Shown here: positions 32,690 to 46,400 of the stretch, piece after piece
Position numbering within the stretch: position 1 is the first letter of the stretch
Layout: each line of letters begins with the position of its first letter
DNA from: Dryocosmus kuriphilus
Taxonomy: Eukaryota > Arthropoda > Insecta > Hymenoptera > Cynipidae
DNA length: 64,000 bases
Reading direction: 5' to 3'
Assembly (NCBI GenBank): GCA_038277395.1
Contig: CM076192.1
Location: 47,123,356-47,187,355, forward strand
Position numbers and translations under genes: made by a program
The notes under the pieces: generated by a model
What the model was told of the DNA's origin: nothing
Database searches by the model: none
What the model saw: only the letters and a program-made list of their open reading frames with translations

Positions 32690-35600
32690 ATTTATTTTTC
32701 TCTGATTTTAATTTCTGTTGCAAGGTTAATCAAATAATAATTTTATTTAAGTTTTTTAATGTTCCGAAATGTTTTCAATGTAGATGTTTATTCATTAATT
32801 ATTATACATAAAACGTGATTCGTTCAAAATTCAGTATCTATCTTTGACATCTAAATTTATTATAACTTTAAACTAATCCTACCGCTATCTACCTTTCCTA
32901 ATTGTTTCTTTGTAAAAAAAAGAAAAGAGAGAGAGGATAACGTGCAATAAAAATTGAACTTACAAGTGTTCCTTGTTTGGGACGACGCCCAAATAAACGA
33001 TGAGCGTGCAGGATCGCTCGCGCACGAAAAACACTCACTGAATTTTCCCGATTTTTCTGTTTTCCGTTTCCGGCACTCACTCTAGTTTCCGTTTCTGTCA
33101 AATTAACTGTGGTTCCGTTTCTCAATTTAACTCTGGTTCCGTACTCATCTAGTCGTCAGTCGTCAAGTTTTAATTTTTGAACGAAATTCGAACGTTTTCC
33201 TAAAGCGAGTGTCCGATACTCGGACGGGCAGGGAAACTTCGTGGAATATTTTCCGATTGCATATTTAAGTTCTTGGTCCGACCAAGAACTATGCGAAACT
33301 GCCAGGAGATCTGGACATTGATGCACCTTCTAAGTGCATAAATTGACAAAGGAGAGTGGGATAATTTTGATGACTAAAGGAAATAACTCGTGTGAACTGA
33401 AGGAAAGTAAAAAGACAGGGAAGCTAGCCCGCGTGACTTTCAAACCTGCTGCGGTTTTTGCTAAGTGCAATTTTGCAGAATTCCTTCCTACGACCTCAAT
33501 CAGATTTTAAATTGAAATGTTAGTTCTGATTAAAAGAAATAAGAATGATTATATTATTAACATGATCGATCTATAAAAACGTATGGTCCATGGCTCAGCT
33601 GTAAATGAATGGAAAATATTTCTATAGTTGAGAAGGCGGGGGCAAGGATGAAAGGAATAGTACCTTGCACCTACAAGATGCTGTATCTCCTGTGCACGCC
33701 ATCTCTCTTTTCCTGTTCTTCTAATATGTATGTAAATTTCATATATCTATATCTATATTTTGTGACAGGGTAATATTATAACTTACCTGTCACTTAAGAT
33801 TTTGACTTCGGATTTGGGGATTTTCAACGGACCTTTCACAAAATAATCGACCAAGAGCGGAAGTCACCCCGGCCAAAGCGTTCATCATTAATAGTAGATT
33901 GTAATTATTAACTCTCCGATTTCTGTTCCTTTTATGTTTTCATGTAACTAACCTCACTCTGTCAAATCCGAGTTTAACGTCAACAACACCACGGAAACCA
34001 TAGAGAAGAAGCCACGGCAGATGGACAATAGGGGTCACGAACGCACACTGAATTAGGAATCGTTAACAAACTTATAGTTCCGCCATCTCACGCCTCCATG
34101 GTTACCGATCGATCTACAATGGCGGGCCTCGGACTGCACCAATAAGCTTCGCCGCAAGTCACCCACTACTGACCTCTAGGCGAAACGACAGGGAGTGACG
34201 TCACAATGACCACGCTGTTCACGTAAAACCCGTGGTAACCAGGGTTGGATCCCAACACAGTAGGTAACCGAGGGGACACCAGCGCACCCTGTGAAACTTG
34301 CTGGAAATCAGTTGCGGAGGATCCATCAGCGGTCCCCAGATGCAAACCACATAATGGCGGTCAAAAGGTACTCAGCTCTGTACCCTGTGCAATTCCACCA
34401 CCTCCAACAGTTCGGGGCGCCATCTCACGAAGTCGTGACGTCAGGGTCCACACGCCATCACGGTGCGTTACGGGCGGTAACTACAGACTCCAATCAGGGC
34501 CATATTATTCCGATGTGTGACGTCATGTTTCCTATGCGTTATCTGGGTGATCGGAAGCCTGGAGGGGAAGAGAGAGACACCAGTGGTCATCGTAGGAACT
34601 ACAAAACGAACCTAGCAACCATGAAAACAGCCGTGCGGAAGAACCCTACCGAGCCGACCCAGACGGGTAATGATTGTAAAACTCGGTAACTCCACAACGA
34701 CCGACGTCACTTAGGAATATTGTATTATTGTATATTATTACTTATTACTATGATAACCATCTAGGAATGTTATTGTTTAGGTACTTCGAGATTTGTAGAT
34801 CACGTATTGGCCGTTCGTAGTCCTAAGTAGGAATAATTTAGTTCATCGTTTTACCGGTAGGCGGATCAGGTCCCGCGCGTTGCGAGTGTGCCTTCACGCG
34901 AACACCCTCGAGTCGACGGTCTTAGCACGCGGCGAGACTGAGTTCACTTTCGTTCTTGGTCCCGTTCCGGTAACACCTGTCACATCAACGTGGAATTCTT
35001 CGGAATCAGAATACATGAGCACTTGGACGATATTGGATACCTTTTTTTATTACATTGGATTTTTCTTGGATTTGGATATTTTTTTTACCACTGTTTGCGC
35101 TGTCTTTTGCGACCTAGAATTCAGGGGACTTTAAAGGTAAATTCTTTCGTCATTTGGCAAGCGACGCAATCGGCGGACTGCAAAGTTTGATTTCGCCATT
35201 TCCGACCATTGCTTCGCTGGCCCCTTTTTAAATTTATGATTGACAGCGCATTCCTTGTTCCTTTTTGTGTTATTGTTGTAAAAAGTCGAGTCAGTGCGTA
35301 ACCGCCTTATGTTTGTCACCTTTTCTTTCAGTTTCCAGTTGGAGTAATTTCGCATTAGCGTCGCCGCACGGTTTAAAATGGCGTTTCCGGTCTTGTTCGA
35401 CCCCGGCCACGTGGCCGTCGCGGACTTTCTTCTTTTCGCCTAGGATTTTTTTTTTGTACTAGCGCGAACGCTCATAGGCTGCCGCTGATAATTTGTCGGA
35501 CGGGAAAAACAACTGTACCAAAAAAAAAAAAAAAAATAAATCTCGATTTTCAAGAAATGGCCGTTGTGAATTTTTAAGGACCACCCCTCGGGAAGGAGTC

Positions 35601-36620
35601 TCTCCCACGTTAATTTAGCTTCCTTTTTGTTTGAGGTTTCAGGTTTAAGCGTTTAAGCTTATATTTTCGTTTTTTTTTTGCCGTTTAAATAATAAACAAA
35701 GTGGAATAGTAAAGTTAAATAAATAAGTTGAAACAATAAATCGGTAAATACAAATTCGCCGGGTCAACCATCGACAGCTCGCTGCACTTGATCTGGCTGG
35801 CGCCCACCTAACAATTTAGTTCATTCGATTTAATTTAATTAAAATTAGATTAAATCGAATATCATTGAAGTAAAAAGAAAAAAAAAAAGGAAAACAAATC
35901 ATAGTAAAATAGAATAAGTACACCGCCATTCGACGGATGGGTGCGAACCCACCCCTCGCAATTTGTTAATTTATGCTTCTGCCTTTTTTTATTTTTAATA
36001 AGAATCATTCGCATACTAGCTCCCATTATGTGGTGTACCGAGCACTCTGGGTGCTGATTCAGCCCTTTCCAAAATACTCGGGTTACGACTATCTGAGCCA
36101 TAGCAAAGTTTTTTTTATAAAATATGTTATAACATTTTATTACGTTAAAAGGCTCGTAACAATATAATACCTATTTTTTCAAGGATGAAGAATTTTTCTT
36201 AAGTGTACCCACCCTTAAAATCGGACTTTCTTTGATCGGACTCAAACTTGAGCAAAGTGTAATCTTACTGGATGCTAGTTTATGGAGAAAATTTTTATTT
36301 TTACAAATATTTAGAGAAGGGAAGCGGGGGTTTTATATATTTTATGGTAGGCTCTCTTTGACCCCCATTTTTCAAAAAATAAAGGATGTTGTATGAATAC
36401 TGTTCGTATTTATGTATGAAATAATTTTTAAAAATTGGATTTGATACTTGCAAGCCCTTTTTTGAAACAAACTACATTTTTCAAAACAATTTCAATTTGT
36501 TCAAGTACTTAATAGTATTCTCAAAAAACAAATTATCACTTCATAATATTTCGAAGCTGTCAAAAATTTTGTTAATTAAAATGTTTCTCCTACTTTTTCT
36601 AGGTAAACTATAAAAAGGTA
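32690..36620. other. Unassigned ~4 kb, possible LTR pieces
   Basis: No protein family recognised in any frame. 33761-34984 begins TGTGACAGG and ends CCTGTCACA, the inverted ends expected of an LTR, but no duplication or partner was found. A TGGCGCCCACC word, like a primer-binding site, is at about 35799. A 38-bp AT palindrome lies at about 35825-35862. Purine and T runs are frequent. Confidence 0.35.
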
Positions 36621-36903
36621 TTATATAAATAATTGTGAAATTATTTAAACAAATGATTATACTGTTATCATTGATTAAAGAACTCATTACATAATTTTAT
36701 CAAAAACATTCGTTTGCCGACTTACCTGGAAAATGAAATGTTTGGAAAATTTAAAATTGTTTAAAAAATTAGAGTGATGTAAGGCAAAAAACTCTAAAAA
36801 AATTTTTTTATTAAGAATACATAAGAACCACCCCAAATATTATACGTTTAAGAAGGTGATACAGCCCTGCCTTTTCTTCCACTTCTGTAAACGGACCGGT
36901 GTA

Positions 36904-39790
36904 GGCGGCTTTCCTCCATTTCTGCGGTTTCTATTGTCGTGTAATGGATACCCATCTCCCTCATCTCATTAAGTCCAGAAATAATTGTAAAGGATTTTCT
37001 CACGAAATATTTACCTGACTAAATTTTTATAAAGTATACTTCAATCACGTTACAAAACTGCACATTTTAAGCCATGAACCAACTTTCTATCTTTATTATT
37101 TTCCAAGATGATATGCTTGTAAAGGAACAGCCGCTATATAGTAAACGATTTAATATTTAGCAATTGGTAAAATGTATTGCATTTTAGACACCTTGAAGAA
37201 TGTCTCTGAATTTTTTCAGATTTCCCATGACTTTAATCTCGTTTTGAGGACAAGTCAAAGTCAAGGCTCAAAAAAAGCATCTCCAAAACCTTCTTTTTCT
37301 GCATGTTTTACCTCACAGCTATTGTTCAAATATTTTCAGGGCAACAATATATATATCGTTCTACTCGGGGAACTTTAAGCTTTTAGGGGTACTTAACCAA
37401 AATACTCTGCGATTTTCGAGGACCGAGCACACAGTGAAAAAAGTGAGGGCCGCATACTTTTGGAACCAACTTTAGATTTTGTTAGCTATACTTAGCCTAT
37501 TTAACTATAGCTAAGTTGAACGGCTTATTCAATTCGCCTTTGTTTATACTATATTATACCGATTTTTTTTACCTGAAGTGTAAGCATGTTGCTTGGGCTT
37601 TGTTTATAACGGTTTATTGTTTCGGTCATTATATATGGGTGCTTGGGAAACTTCTAACATTTGATTTGTTTCTTTTAATTTTTCCATGGATACCTTAAGC
37701 ATTTGCCATGTTAATTTTCAGTCTCTTTTGGCCCATTTTCTAGAATTCAAGCATTTTTTCAATACCTTGTGACAGTGCAAGTCTCACCTGTCACATTTTT
37801 GTTGTTGAGACGTCAACGATTCCCCCTACTGGCTCCGGGGTAAAATAAAAGGGGATTCCTCCTTGTAAATATTGTCAGGACGTTCGGAGCGAGGGTCTAA
37901 CTCCTCGGGGGCACTCTCGACGAAAATTTGTAACGGCACTCACACTATGGTTTGTTTTGTAAACTTACACGTGACCCATCCGAGCGGCGGCGAGAGAGGA
38001 TTTCGAGATGTCAACTGGACTTTAAAACACCGGCCCCGCGGTACGTGGACTGGCCAGGGTTGCTCGACCGTGGGAGGAACGCAGAGAAGAGATACCACAG
38101 TGGAGTGTGTCTCTTTCCGCCACAACGGACGGTCAACGTTGATTGAGGTTCCCCAAAGCTAGATGGACGCACCGTCGGCAGCTGGAGGAGAAAGAAATCA
38201 ATCCACCAATCGCCAATCAGCAACGAAGCTTTCATGACACTACCGGAAACCCGGAAGTAGCAGAGGGCGCTGAAGGCGGTGAAAGCTTGAGATTGTATTA
38301 TTTGTCTGTTGTTTGTAAATCAACATTAAAGATTCTGAGTGGAGCAAAGAGATGTGAAAAATTAGCCACTCGGAATTATTGGGCTCTCGCATTTAAAACA
38401 ATCTCTCTCTGTGTTGCGGCCAGAAGTATCGGTACGGCTCTCAAGCCAAGACTACGCGCTCAACCCAGCGGCAAGCTACGATTGATAGATGACCGGGACC
38501 CGGACGAAAGGAACGCTCTCATTGACTGAACCCAGAAACACCGTAGCGGCAAATGGTGCCAGAAGGGGTTAACCTCTCGTTTATTAAAAACCCTTTCTCA
38601 ATTTCGATTAAGGATTCTGAGTGGGATTAGATCAATAGAAAAATAATCAAGTCAGAACCGTAGGATCCTTTCATTAATTAAATGTTTCTCTTATATTGCC
38701 GCCAGAAGTACCGACATCACTTCCAGTTAGGATAGCGGACCCGACCGACAAGAAGCACTGCGATTGGCGGACGACGGCGAGCCAGGCGGAAGGAGCGCTC
38801 GCATTGGCTGGATCCCTTCCCGCGGGCTGGACGCACCTGAGGACTCGACAGTCCTCGACCTGTCACTCTCGTTCCGAACGTTGCAACGCTAAATTGTAGT
38901 GAGGAAAGCGTATTGCCAAAAATTCTAAGATAGCCGTAGATAATCATGGATTTTGAACGTGGGGATAATTTTTACCATTTAGATAAGGTATGTGAGTTTG
39001 ATTTCTGGCCGGTGGTTTTGGTGTAGTGGTTTCTAGAGTTCGGAGCAAGATTTTGTAATACCGCCAAAATGATCGGCCATGCGTCGGAGTGTTACCCCGT
39101 TGGTTTCGCGATAAAGTCAAGTTCTTTTTACTCTCGTCGGCTAGTGATCACTTAAACTGTTCCGCGAGTGTTAGAATCCCCAGGAAAGCAATTCTGATTT
39201 GTGTAGAATCTCGTCTCGTGGTCGGTGTGATTTGATGTGTTTCTCTTTAGATTTTTTTGGGAACCGACCACGATAGATTTTAACATGGCAAGAATGGGGT
39301 GTTTTCTCTTTCGTTTTCTTGTCGATGGCTCGCGATCACGAGCAGTTTTGACACGTTCTTTTTGATTTCTCGATACTTGGAGCCACTTGTCAGACCTCGT
39401 AATTTTTCAGGTAGATTGTACGGGTGTTCTTGTAAATTTTTTTTTTTAACGTTACACTTCTTAAGTTGTGAATTTTCTACGTTGTGTGCGAAAATAAGGA
39501 AAATTGGGGTCAACCTTGAATGTCGGCCTCCAGCTTATTTGTGGTTGGGCGAACCTTTCTCCTAAAATAAGAGTCGCAGATAGTTTTTTTTGATAAGGAC
39601 CTGAACTTTTTTGGCATATCGTTAGTTTACAAATTTGTCAATAGCGAGACGGTCGTAATTGGTGCCGAGCTCCGCCATTGACTGGCGCCCATGATTGTTT
39701 TTTTTTTTGGATAGATTAGAAAGAAAATGGAATTGATTCGAGCTTTTTCACTGAGTGGGGAATTTATTTAGGAGGCAAAATCCCCCTCAC
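36904..39790. other. Non-coding, with diverged ~280-bp tandem repeat
   Basis: 38328-38526 and 38607-38815 share AGGATTCTGAGTGG, a GCCAGAAGTA word, a GCGGACCCGACCGAC-like segment and ACGCTCTCATTG-like words, so the unit is about 280 bp. No ORF of note. A TGGCGCCCATG word at 39684 resembles a primer-binding site but no LTRs were matched. Confidence 0.4.
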
Positions 39791-39799
39791 AACCTATTC

Positions 39800-41649
39800 C
39801 TACTAAGACCTGGCTAACACCAAATTCACTTTGTAGCTTCGTAGCTTCGTAGAACTTGACAATTATACGTTCTTTTTGAGATACAGTGACGAGAGGGGGT
39901 GGTGGAATTTGCCTTTTTCTGCATGATATTCTGAGAGGATCCGTGTTTGGAGTGAGTCCCGTGGCTAGTTATCCCTCGACAGAATTTCTCTCTATTGAAG
40001 TTATGTCATCTTTCGACAGTGTTTTACTGGGAGTAGTTTACAAACCAGCTAATGACTCTTACGGCGCTGAACCTGAATCTGCAATTTTCTCACACATTCT
40101 CAACTTCAATAACATCGTTCTTACTGGAGATTTTAACACCAACTTAAACCTTGCCTATAATCAACCCAATTCCACACTGATAATTCCAGTACTCGCATTG
40201 ACTTAATTATTATTGATGACACGGATATTTATAGTAAAATTGACGCTTTGACTAATTATCTTATCTCCACGTTCAAAAAGTTTGCTCCACTACGCGTTTC
40301 TAACAATTTCAGTAAAGCTGACCCATGGATCACATCCGAAATCAGAAACCTAATGAGGGAACGTGTCAGCAAACGTCGACTTGGAAAAAGAACCAAATTT
40401 CCAAATTTCCTGATACCTCTAACGCTATTGCCTCGACGCAATCAGGCTTTGGGGCGAGAAATAGCATCCTTATTGCCCCTCTTAAGGTATCTACGGATTT
40501 CAAAATCGCGATGGCTAAAAGGGCTATCATAATTTTTGTCCCGTGTGACTTCTCTAAGGCTTTTGATATGGTTAAACATAAGTTGCTGATACATAAGCTT
40601 AAGTCCTTAAAACTGTCGAGTGCTGTCCTTAAATGGCTAGAATCTTATCTCAGTATCCGGTCTCACAGAGTCACTAATATTAGAGGTGAGCACTGACTGG
40701 TGGGAGGTCAGAAGTGGGGTACCTCAGGGCTTTATTATGGATCTCCTCCTCTTTAATCTGTACGTCTCTGACCTTGGAAGTAAACTCAAACATTGTAACT
40801 ACTATAAATATGCTGATGACTTTAAACTTTACTTGTCGGAACCTATCTCCTCTCTCAGCAGGTTATTGGTACGAGTACAGGAGGATATTGATCTTGTTAG
40901 CTGTTAGGCCAAGAGGAATGGACTCACTCTAAGTCAGGGAAAAACTCAGGCAACAATTGATGGACTTTCTCCCCCCTCCCCTTCCCTCAAAACTCTGGCA
41001 TCTCTTTCACCCCTTCACATCGAAAGTCTAAACATCACACTCTTCGAATTAGTTAAGGATCTAGAGTGTTTGCTCAAGCATACTTTGCCCTAGAGGGAAC
41101 AGGTACTGAGCATCTCAAGAACAACTTTTAGCATACTCCATCAGTTATATAGAAATGAAGATTCTTTACCTACTTCCACTCATATTCTCTTAGTCAAGAG
41201 TCTTATTTTGCCTCACTTTGACTATGGATGCATAGTGTATGATGATCTAACAAACGCCTTAACTTTAAAGCTTGAATGCGCGTTGAATACTTGTGTTCGT
41301 TTTATTTATAATTTGCCTAAAGACAAACATAAATCTCCTTACCAACATGTCTACTTATAATGTAGCCAAGAGAAGACAATTTTTCATGGGTAGCTTGGTG
41401 TACACTATTTTTTACAACAAAGCTCCTCAGTATTTACTTAATTTTTTCCAATTTATAGACAGAGGCTACCAGCACAGTCCAAGCTTAGTGAAATAAAACT
41501 GATACTTAAAACTCCTTTGCACAGAATATGCAAACTTTAAAGGGCTTTTATAGCGAGAGGTGCCCGTCTATGGTATGAACTGGCATCTGAGATTAGAAAT
41601 GCGTCTTCCCTGTATTACTTAAAAAATCTATTTCAAATGATTAGTTAAA
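39800..41649 (+). pseudogene. APE-type LINE ORF2 remnant (endonuclease and RT)
   Basis: The endonuclease part reads KTWLTPNS, then RGGGGICLFLHD, EFLSIEV, VLLGVVYKP and IVLTGDFNTNL (39805-40160). The RT part has QSGFGARNS, PCDFSKAFDMVKH, RSGVPQGFIMDLLLFNLYV and YYKYADDFKLYL (40440-40850). Frameshifts and stops are frequent, and the central region between endonuclease and RT is partly deleted. It resembles CR1/L2/Jockey-type ORF2 and could be the missing ORF2 of the LINE whose ORF1 lies at 25118-27243 (same strand, 12.5 kb of nested insertions between). Its stop codon at 41646-41648 sits inside the target site of the Maverick-like element. Confidence 0.75.
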
Positions 41650-41777
41650 AGTAGTATAGCAAGGGGGGTTCGGGGCCACCCACGACAAGCTTCGCGCTGT
41701 CGCCGACAGATGGGGCCACTACTCCCTTAGTGGTACATGTCCGTGCTAAGTATCGACAATCGGTGTTACCCTGAGTC
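41650..41777 (+). repeat. Left terminal inverted repeat of the Maverick-like element
   Basis: 128 bp, about 90% matched by the right repeat. It ends at TGTTACCCTGAGTC, after which similarity stops. Confidence 0.92.
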
Positions 41778-41929
41778 GGTAAGGTAGGATTCCACAAGAA
41801 CAAACTTCTTTTTTCACCGATAGGTGACACCAATATCCGTTATCGATAGTATCGGTAAGATAGGAATGTTGATGCATGTATTTACCATATGTAGCACCAC
41901 TACAAGCTTTGCGTGAGCGCCGCATTCCT

Positions 41930-42880
41930 TATTATTATTAAGGTAATGTATTGGAGTCTACTTCTCGAAAATTCTCTCTCTCTTTCACTCTTCATCGGCT
42001 TGTATGCTAAAATATAAGAGCATAAATTCAATGGGGTGCAAGTTTGAACATGCTTTCCCCTCTCTCTCCAACACTGACCTCATTATGGGTGTGAGAATGG
42101 ACGGAGGGTCAAAGGGAGAGTCTCGTCACATTACGCAAGATGGTGTAATAATTTAAAATCTCAAAATAATCAGATATTGAAAAACAACGATTGTGCTCAA
42201 GAAATGCAATCACTTTTACCTCTTGTATAATTCCATACTCCTGAATCAAAACTCGAAAATCTCAGAATAATCAGATATTGAAAACAACCATTTTTCTGGG
42301 TTGTGCTCAAGAAATGCAATCACTTTTCCCTGTAGCGTAAGTCAGAATACATTCCTTATTACTATTAAGGTTATGTATTGTAATTTACTTCTCGAATATT
42401 CTATCCCTCTCACTCTCCATCGGCTTTCTCTCACCGGCTTCCGCTTCCCCTCTCACCCGCCCTTTCCCATCCGACACGGCATCTCTAGACAGGTTTCGAC
42501 AAGCATGATGGCGTAATATCTCAAGCCTGTTGGAACACGCATAATGATAGTCGTGGCGTTTCCTCTGATCGGCTTCCGCTTCCCCTTACTCCCGCCCTTG
42601 CCCCATCGACGCGGCATCTCTAGACAGGTTTCGACAAGCATAAGTCTGTTGGAACACGCATAATGATGCAATTTATCGACACGCATAGATTATTTGACCC
42701 ACACTTCTTCATTTACATACATATACGATGCCGCACACCCAGTTTCGCTCTATTTCACTCACACTTCTTCATTTACATACATATATGATGCCGTACACCC
42801 AGCTTCGCTCGATTTTATAAAGGAGCGAGTGGAACCGAGTGACCTGAGTTCGGCATTGTCTGTCAAGCGCTTCACATTGA
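41930..42880. repeat. Internal duplications in left end of the Maverick-like element
   Basis: Pairs of diverged direct repeats: 41930-42000 with 42347-42425; 42155-42220 with 42255-42330 (CAGATATTGAAAA...GTGCTCAAGAAATGCAATC); 42475-42540 with 42605-42670 (GGCATCTCTAGACAGGTTTC); and 42700-42755 with 42758-42815 (ACTTCTTCATTTACATACAT). No coding potential. Confidence 0.7.
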
Positions 42881-42985
42881 GTGAAGAAAATTTCTAGTAT
42901 AATTTTTTTTGTGAACTTTACTATTGACTTGTGAAATAAGGATAGTGTATTTAAAGACAAAGTGAAAATGCAGAGGCTTCAGTCT
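42816..42985 (+). promoter_or_regulatory. Candidate TATA promoter upstream of polymerase gene
   Basis: TATAAA at 42816-42821. Downstream the 15-mer CAGAGGCTTCAGTCT (42971-42985) recurs exactly at 50159-50173, just after another TATA box. The shared word around an arthropod-type TCAGT initiator suggests a common start signal for the element's genes. Confidence 0.5.
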
Positions 42986-43459
42986 GTCATTTAACCGTGT
43001 GTAACAAGTGAAAAAGTATTGAAGAATCTCCAGTGAAGTTTTATTCTAGTTGAGAACTTTGCTAGTAACTTTATATTATATACTGTGTGTATGTGTGTAT
43101 GTATGTGAAAAAGATACTCAAAGTAAAGTGCAGCTAAAGACATTTTAGCGGCTTTGAGTGTACAGTGTGTGGGAAAAAGACACTCAACGTAAAGTGCAGC
43201 GATTCTAAATATACAGTGTGCGTGAAAGACATTATTAGTGTTTTTTTATTCCATATTCATATTAAAAATGATACTCGACGAGTGCGTGAAGCTCATTCCC
43301 GGTATAGAGGATGCGTTGACTCTAATGTTGTCGATTGGATAAGCACCTCCAGACAAAATCACCAAGTGAAAGAATGAGTGCTCGCTTTGTCTAAGGACTA
43401 TCAGGAGAGAACTTTATAGGAAGACATCACCGCAGTCATTAGGCAGAAAAGAAAAGTGT

Positions 43460-46400
43460 TTGAACCTGATTGAAAAGCTCGAATGCTTAGAGGCACGCTT
43501 TGATTTATTGATGAAGAAAGGAGGAGGACATGTGCTAAAGAAACAAGATGACATCAATAATCGCGTAAAGTGGATAGATGTAGACAAAGCTTTCAATGGT
43601 CGTGTTAAAACATGTGTAGTGGCCAATTTAATACATAGAAATGTTCTTGCCTTTCTGAATGATGCCCAGCAATTATTTATTGTTCAAGTGGGTAAAGAAT
43701 TACAAAAACACAAGGCTTTGAAAATAAATGCATTACTTCTTTACTACTATACAAAAATCGGCAAAGATGAGCCTGATGATAAAAACTTCAAGTCAAAGAA
43801 CGAAGCCATATATTCCACCACTGACTTGAAATTATGGTTTGAAACGTACGTGAGGTACCCAGTCCTCAAGAAGATGGAGCAGTTTGAGGAGAAAGACTCT
43901 GGATGGACCCTCCACTCCATGATCAAGTTTTCCATCAACATCAACAAGTTGAACCCGCTAAAGGCAGGTTCATACATTGATCTTTCACCATCAATCAAGA
44001 AAAAAGAAGCTTGTTTAAACATAAAGAACAACGAAAACGAGTGCTTCAAGTGGGCAATTCTCTCAGCCCTACATCCAATTGACTGGGGAAAACTCATCGC
44101 GTGACTAAATACAAACCATACAGGGATGAACTGGATTTTTCTGACATCAGTTTTCCAGTTGCATTCAAGGATGTGAAAAAATTAGAGGAGAAGAACCAAA
44201 TCTCTGTGAATGTGTACGGTCTTACTAAGAAGAGTGTAAATAAATTCACGGTGGTGCCTCTTCACCTCACCTCACAAAAAAGAGACACGCACGTAAATCT
44301 TCTTCGTGTGGAGGAAGATTATGTTTGTGTGGATGGTGAAGAAGAAGAAGAAGAAGAAGAAGAAAAAGAAGAACATCAAGTTAGAGAAGAAAGAAGCTTC
44401 AACTTCCACTATGTCTGGATAAAGGATTTATCCCGATTAGTCTCCAGGCAACTTTCTGCAAAGAAGAATAGAAAATTCATCTGTGACCGGTGCTTGCACT
44501 ACTTTGCAAGTATAGAAAAGCTTTCAGCTCACTCGGAAGACTGTGTAAAACTTAATAACTGTAAAGTGGTGCTTCCAGAATCTGGAAAGAATATAATTGA
44601 GTTTAAGAACTTTAAGAATCGTGAGCGGGCTCCTTTCATCATATACGCGGATAGTGAGTCCCTATTGATACCCGTAAATGATGAAGGAGCAGAAAAAATC
44701 TCGAATACTGAGGTCTTTCAAAGACACAAGATCTTCAATATTGGCCACATGTTCAAGTGCAGTTATGCTGATAAACTGTCTTTCTACGATTCGTGTCCGG
44801 AGGATGTGGAGCCAGCAAAGTGGTTTGCTGAGCAATTACTGGCGATTGCTCAGAAATGTGACAACATCTTGGCATCACCAGTACCAATGGAAAAAATAAC
44901 TTTTGAGCAGTAGGAAGCCTTTATAGATGCCAAAACTTGTCACATTTGTCAGAAGGCACTGCATCTCCCAACGAAGAAAGTATATGATCATTGTTACCTG
45001 ACTGGTAAGTACCGTGGTCCTGCGCATGAGCATTGCAACTTATCATATCAGGTCACAAACACCATACCTGTTGTGTTCCATAATCTGAGTGGGTATGACG
45101 CTCACTTTATCATTCGTGATATTGCCACACAATTTGAGGGAAGAGTTAAAGTTCTTGCACTGAATAAGGAGAAATAAATTTTATTCACAAAGTACGTTCA
45201 ATAAACCCAGATTAAATTTAGATTTATCGATTCATTCAGATTTATGGCCTCTTCACTGGAAAAGTTAGCGTCATACCTCACTCAGTATAAAATTGTCAGT
45301 GCAGTGTTTGCCGGTGTTGAGAGGGAGAACATTGAGCTTCTCACGAGTAAAGGTGTTCTTCCTTATGAATACTTGGACTCGAGAGATAGACTCAGTGAAA
45401 ATCAGCTCCCACCAAAAGAAAAATTTTACAGCACTCGCAATGATTCGGCAATATCGGACGAAGATTATGCACATGCACAGAAGTGTGGTGTGCATTTAAC
45501 ATCAAGACACTCGGTGAGTACGTCAGTCTGTTTATGAAAACTGACGTTCTGCTTTTGGCTGATATTTTCGAAAGTTTCCGAGAACAGTTTCTCGAGGCTT
45601 ACGACTTGGATCCAGCAAACTACTACACAACTCCTGGCTTGACATGGGATGCCATGCTCAAATATTCAAAGGTGAGATTAGAGCTCCTCACCGACGTTGA
45701 TATGCTGCTGATGATTTAGCAAGGCAAACGGGGTGGAGTAAGTCAATGCTCCAACCGCTATGCTATTGCCAATAACAAATACATGTCAGCTTTCAACAAG
45801 GATGGGGAGACTATCTACATTGATTATTTGGATGCAAACAACCTATATGGTTGGGAAATGGAACAACCTCTCCCATACGGTGGTTTCGAGTGGCTCACCC
45901 ATTTTGAAAACCTTGATTTCAACATTCCAGATGATTCACCCTTTGGTTACATTCTGGAAGTAGATTTGGACTACTCTGTGGAACTCCATGACAAGCACAA
46001 TGACTTACCGTTTTGTCCAGAACACTCGAAGCCACCGGGGTCCGACCAGGAGAAGCTCCTAACTACCTTCCTACCGAAACGAAAGTATGTTCTCCATTAC
46101 CGAGCTCTCAAACACGCTTTGGCTAATGGACTTAATTTTATTTAAATTCATAGAGTACTTCAGTTCAACCAATCCACGTGGCTTAAAAGTTACATAGACT
46201 TCAATACTGTTATGCGAGCGAATGCTAGAAACGAATTTGAAAAGAACTTGTTTAAATTGATGAATAATGCAGTTTACGGAAAGACAATGGAGAACGTACG
46301 AGAATATGTTGATGTAAAACCTGTGACAAAGTGGGAGGGTAGGTATGGAGCAGAAGCCCTCATAGCCCGACCAAACTTTCACAGTCGAACAATCTTCAGT

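Larger units (their letters stand above)
29628..36903. mobile_element. Large inverted-repeat-bounded segment with nested elements
   Basis: 29628-29891 recurs inverted at 36621-36903. Both contain GTCCGTTTACAGAAGTGG or its close mirror, GGCAGGGCTGTATCACC and AATGATAACAGTATAAT. If they are the two ends of one element it is 7.3 kb and contains the DD41D transposon plus ~4 kb of unassigned DNA. No target duplication was seen outside, so they could instead be two copies of one repeat in opposite orientation. Confidence 0.5.

Noticed and set aside
34245..34689. Overlapping 91- and 132-codon frames
   Set aside because: GC-richer patch with chance open frames; no recognisable motif.
33761..34984. 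Possible solo LTR (TGTGACAGG...CCTGTCACA)
   Set aside because: No flanking duplication and no second copy in the window; kept only as a note in the unassigned stretch.
38143..38529. 128-codon ORF
   Set aside because: Overlaps a diverged tandem repeat and has no known motif; its sibling repeat does not preserve the frame.
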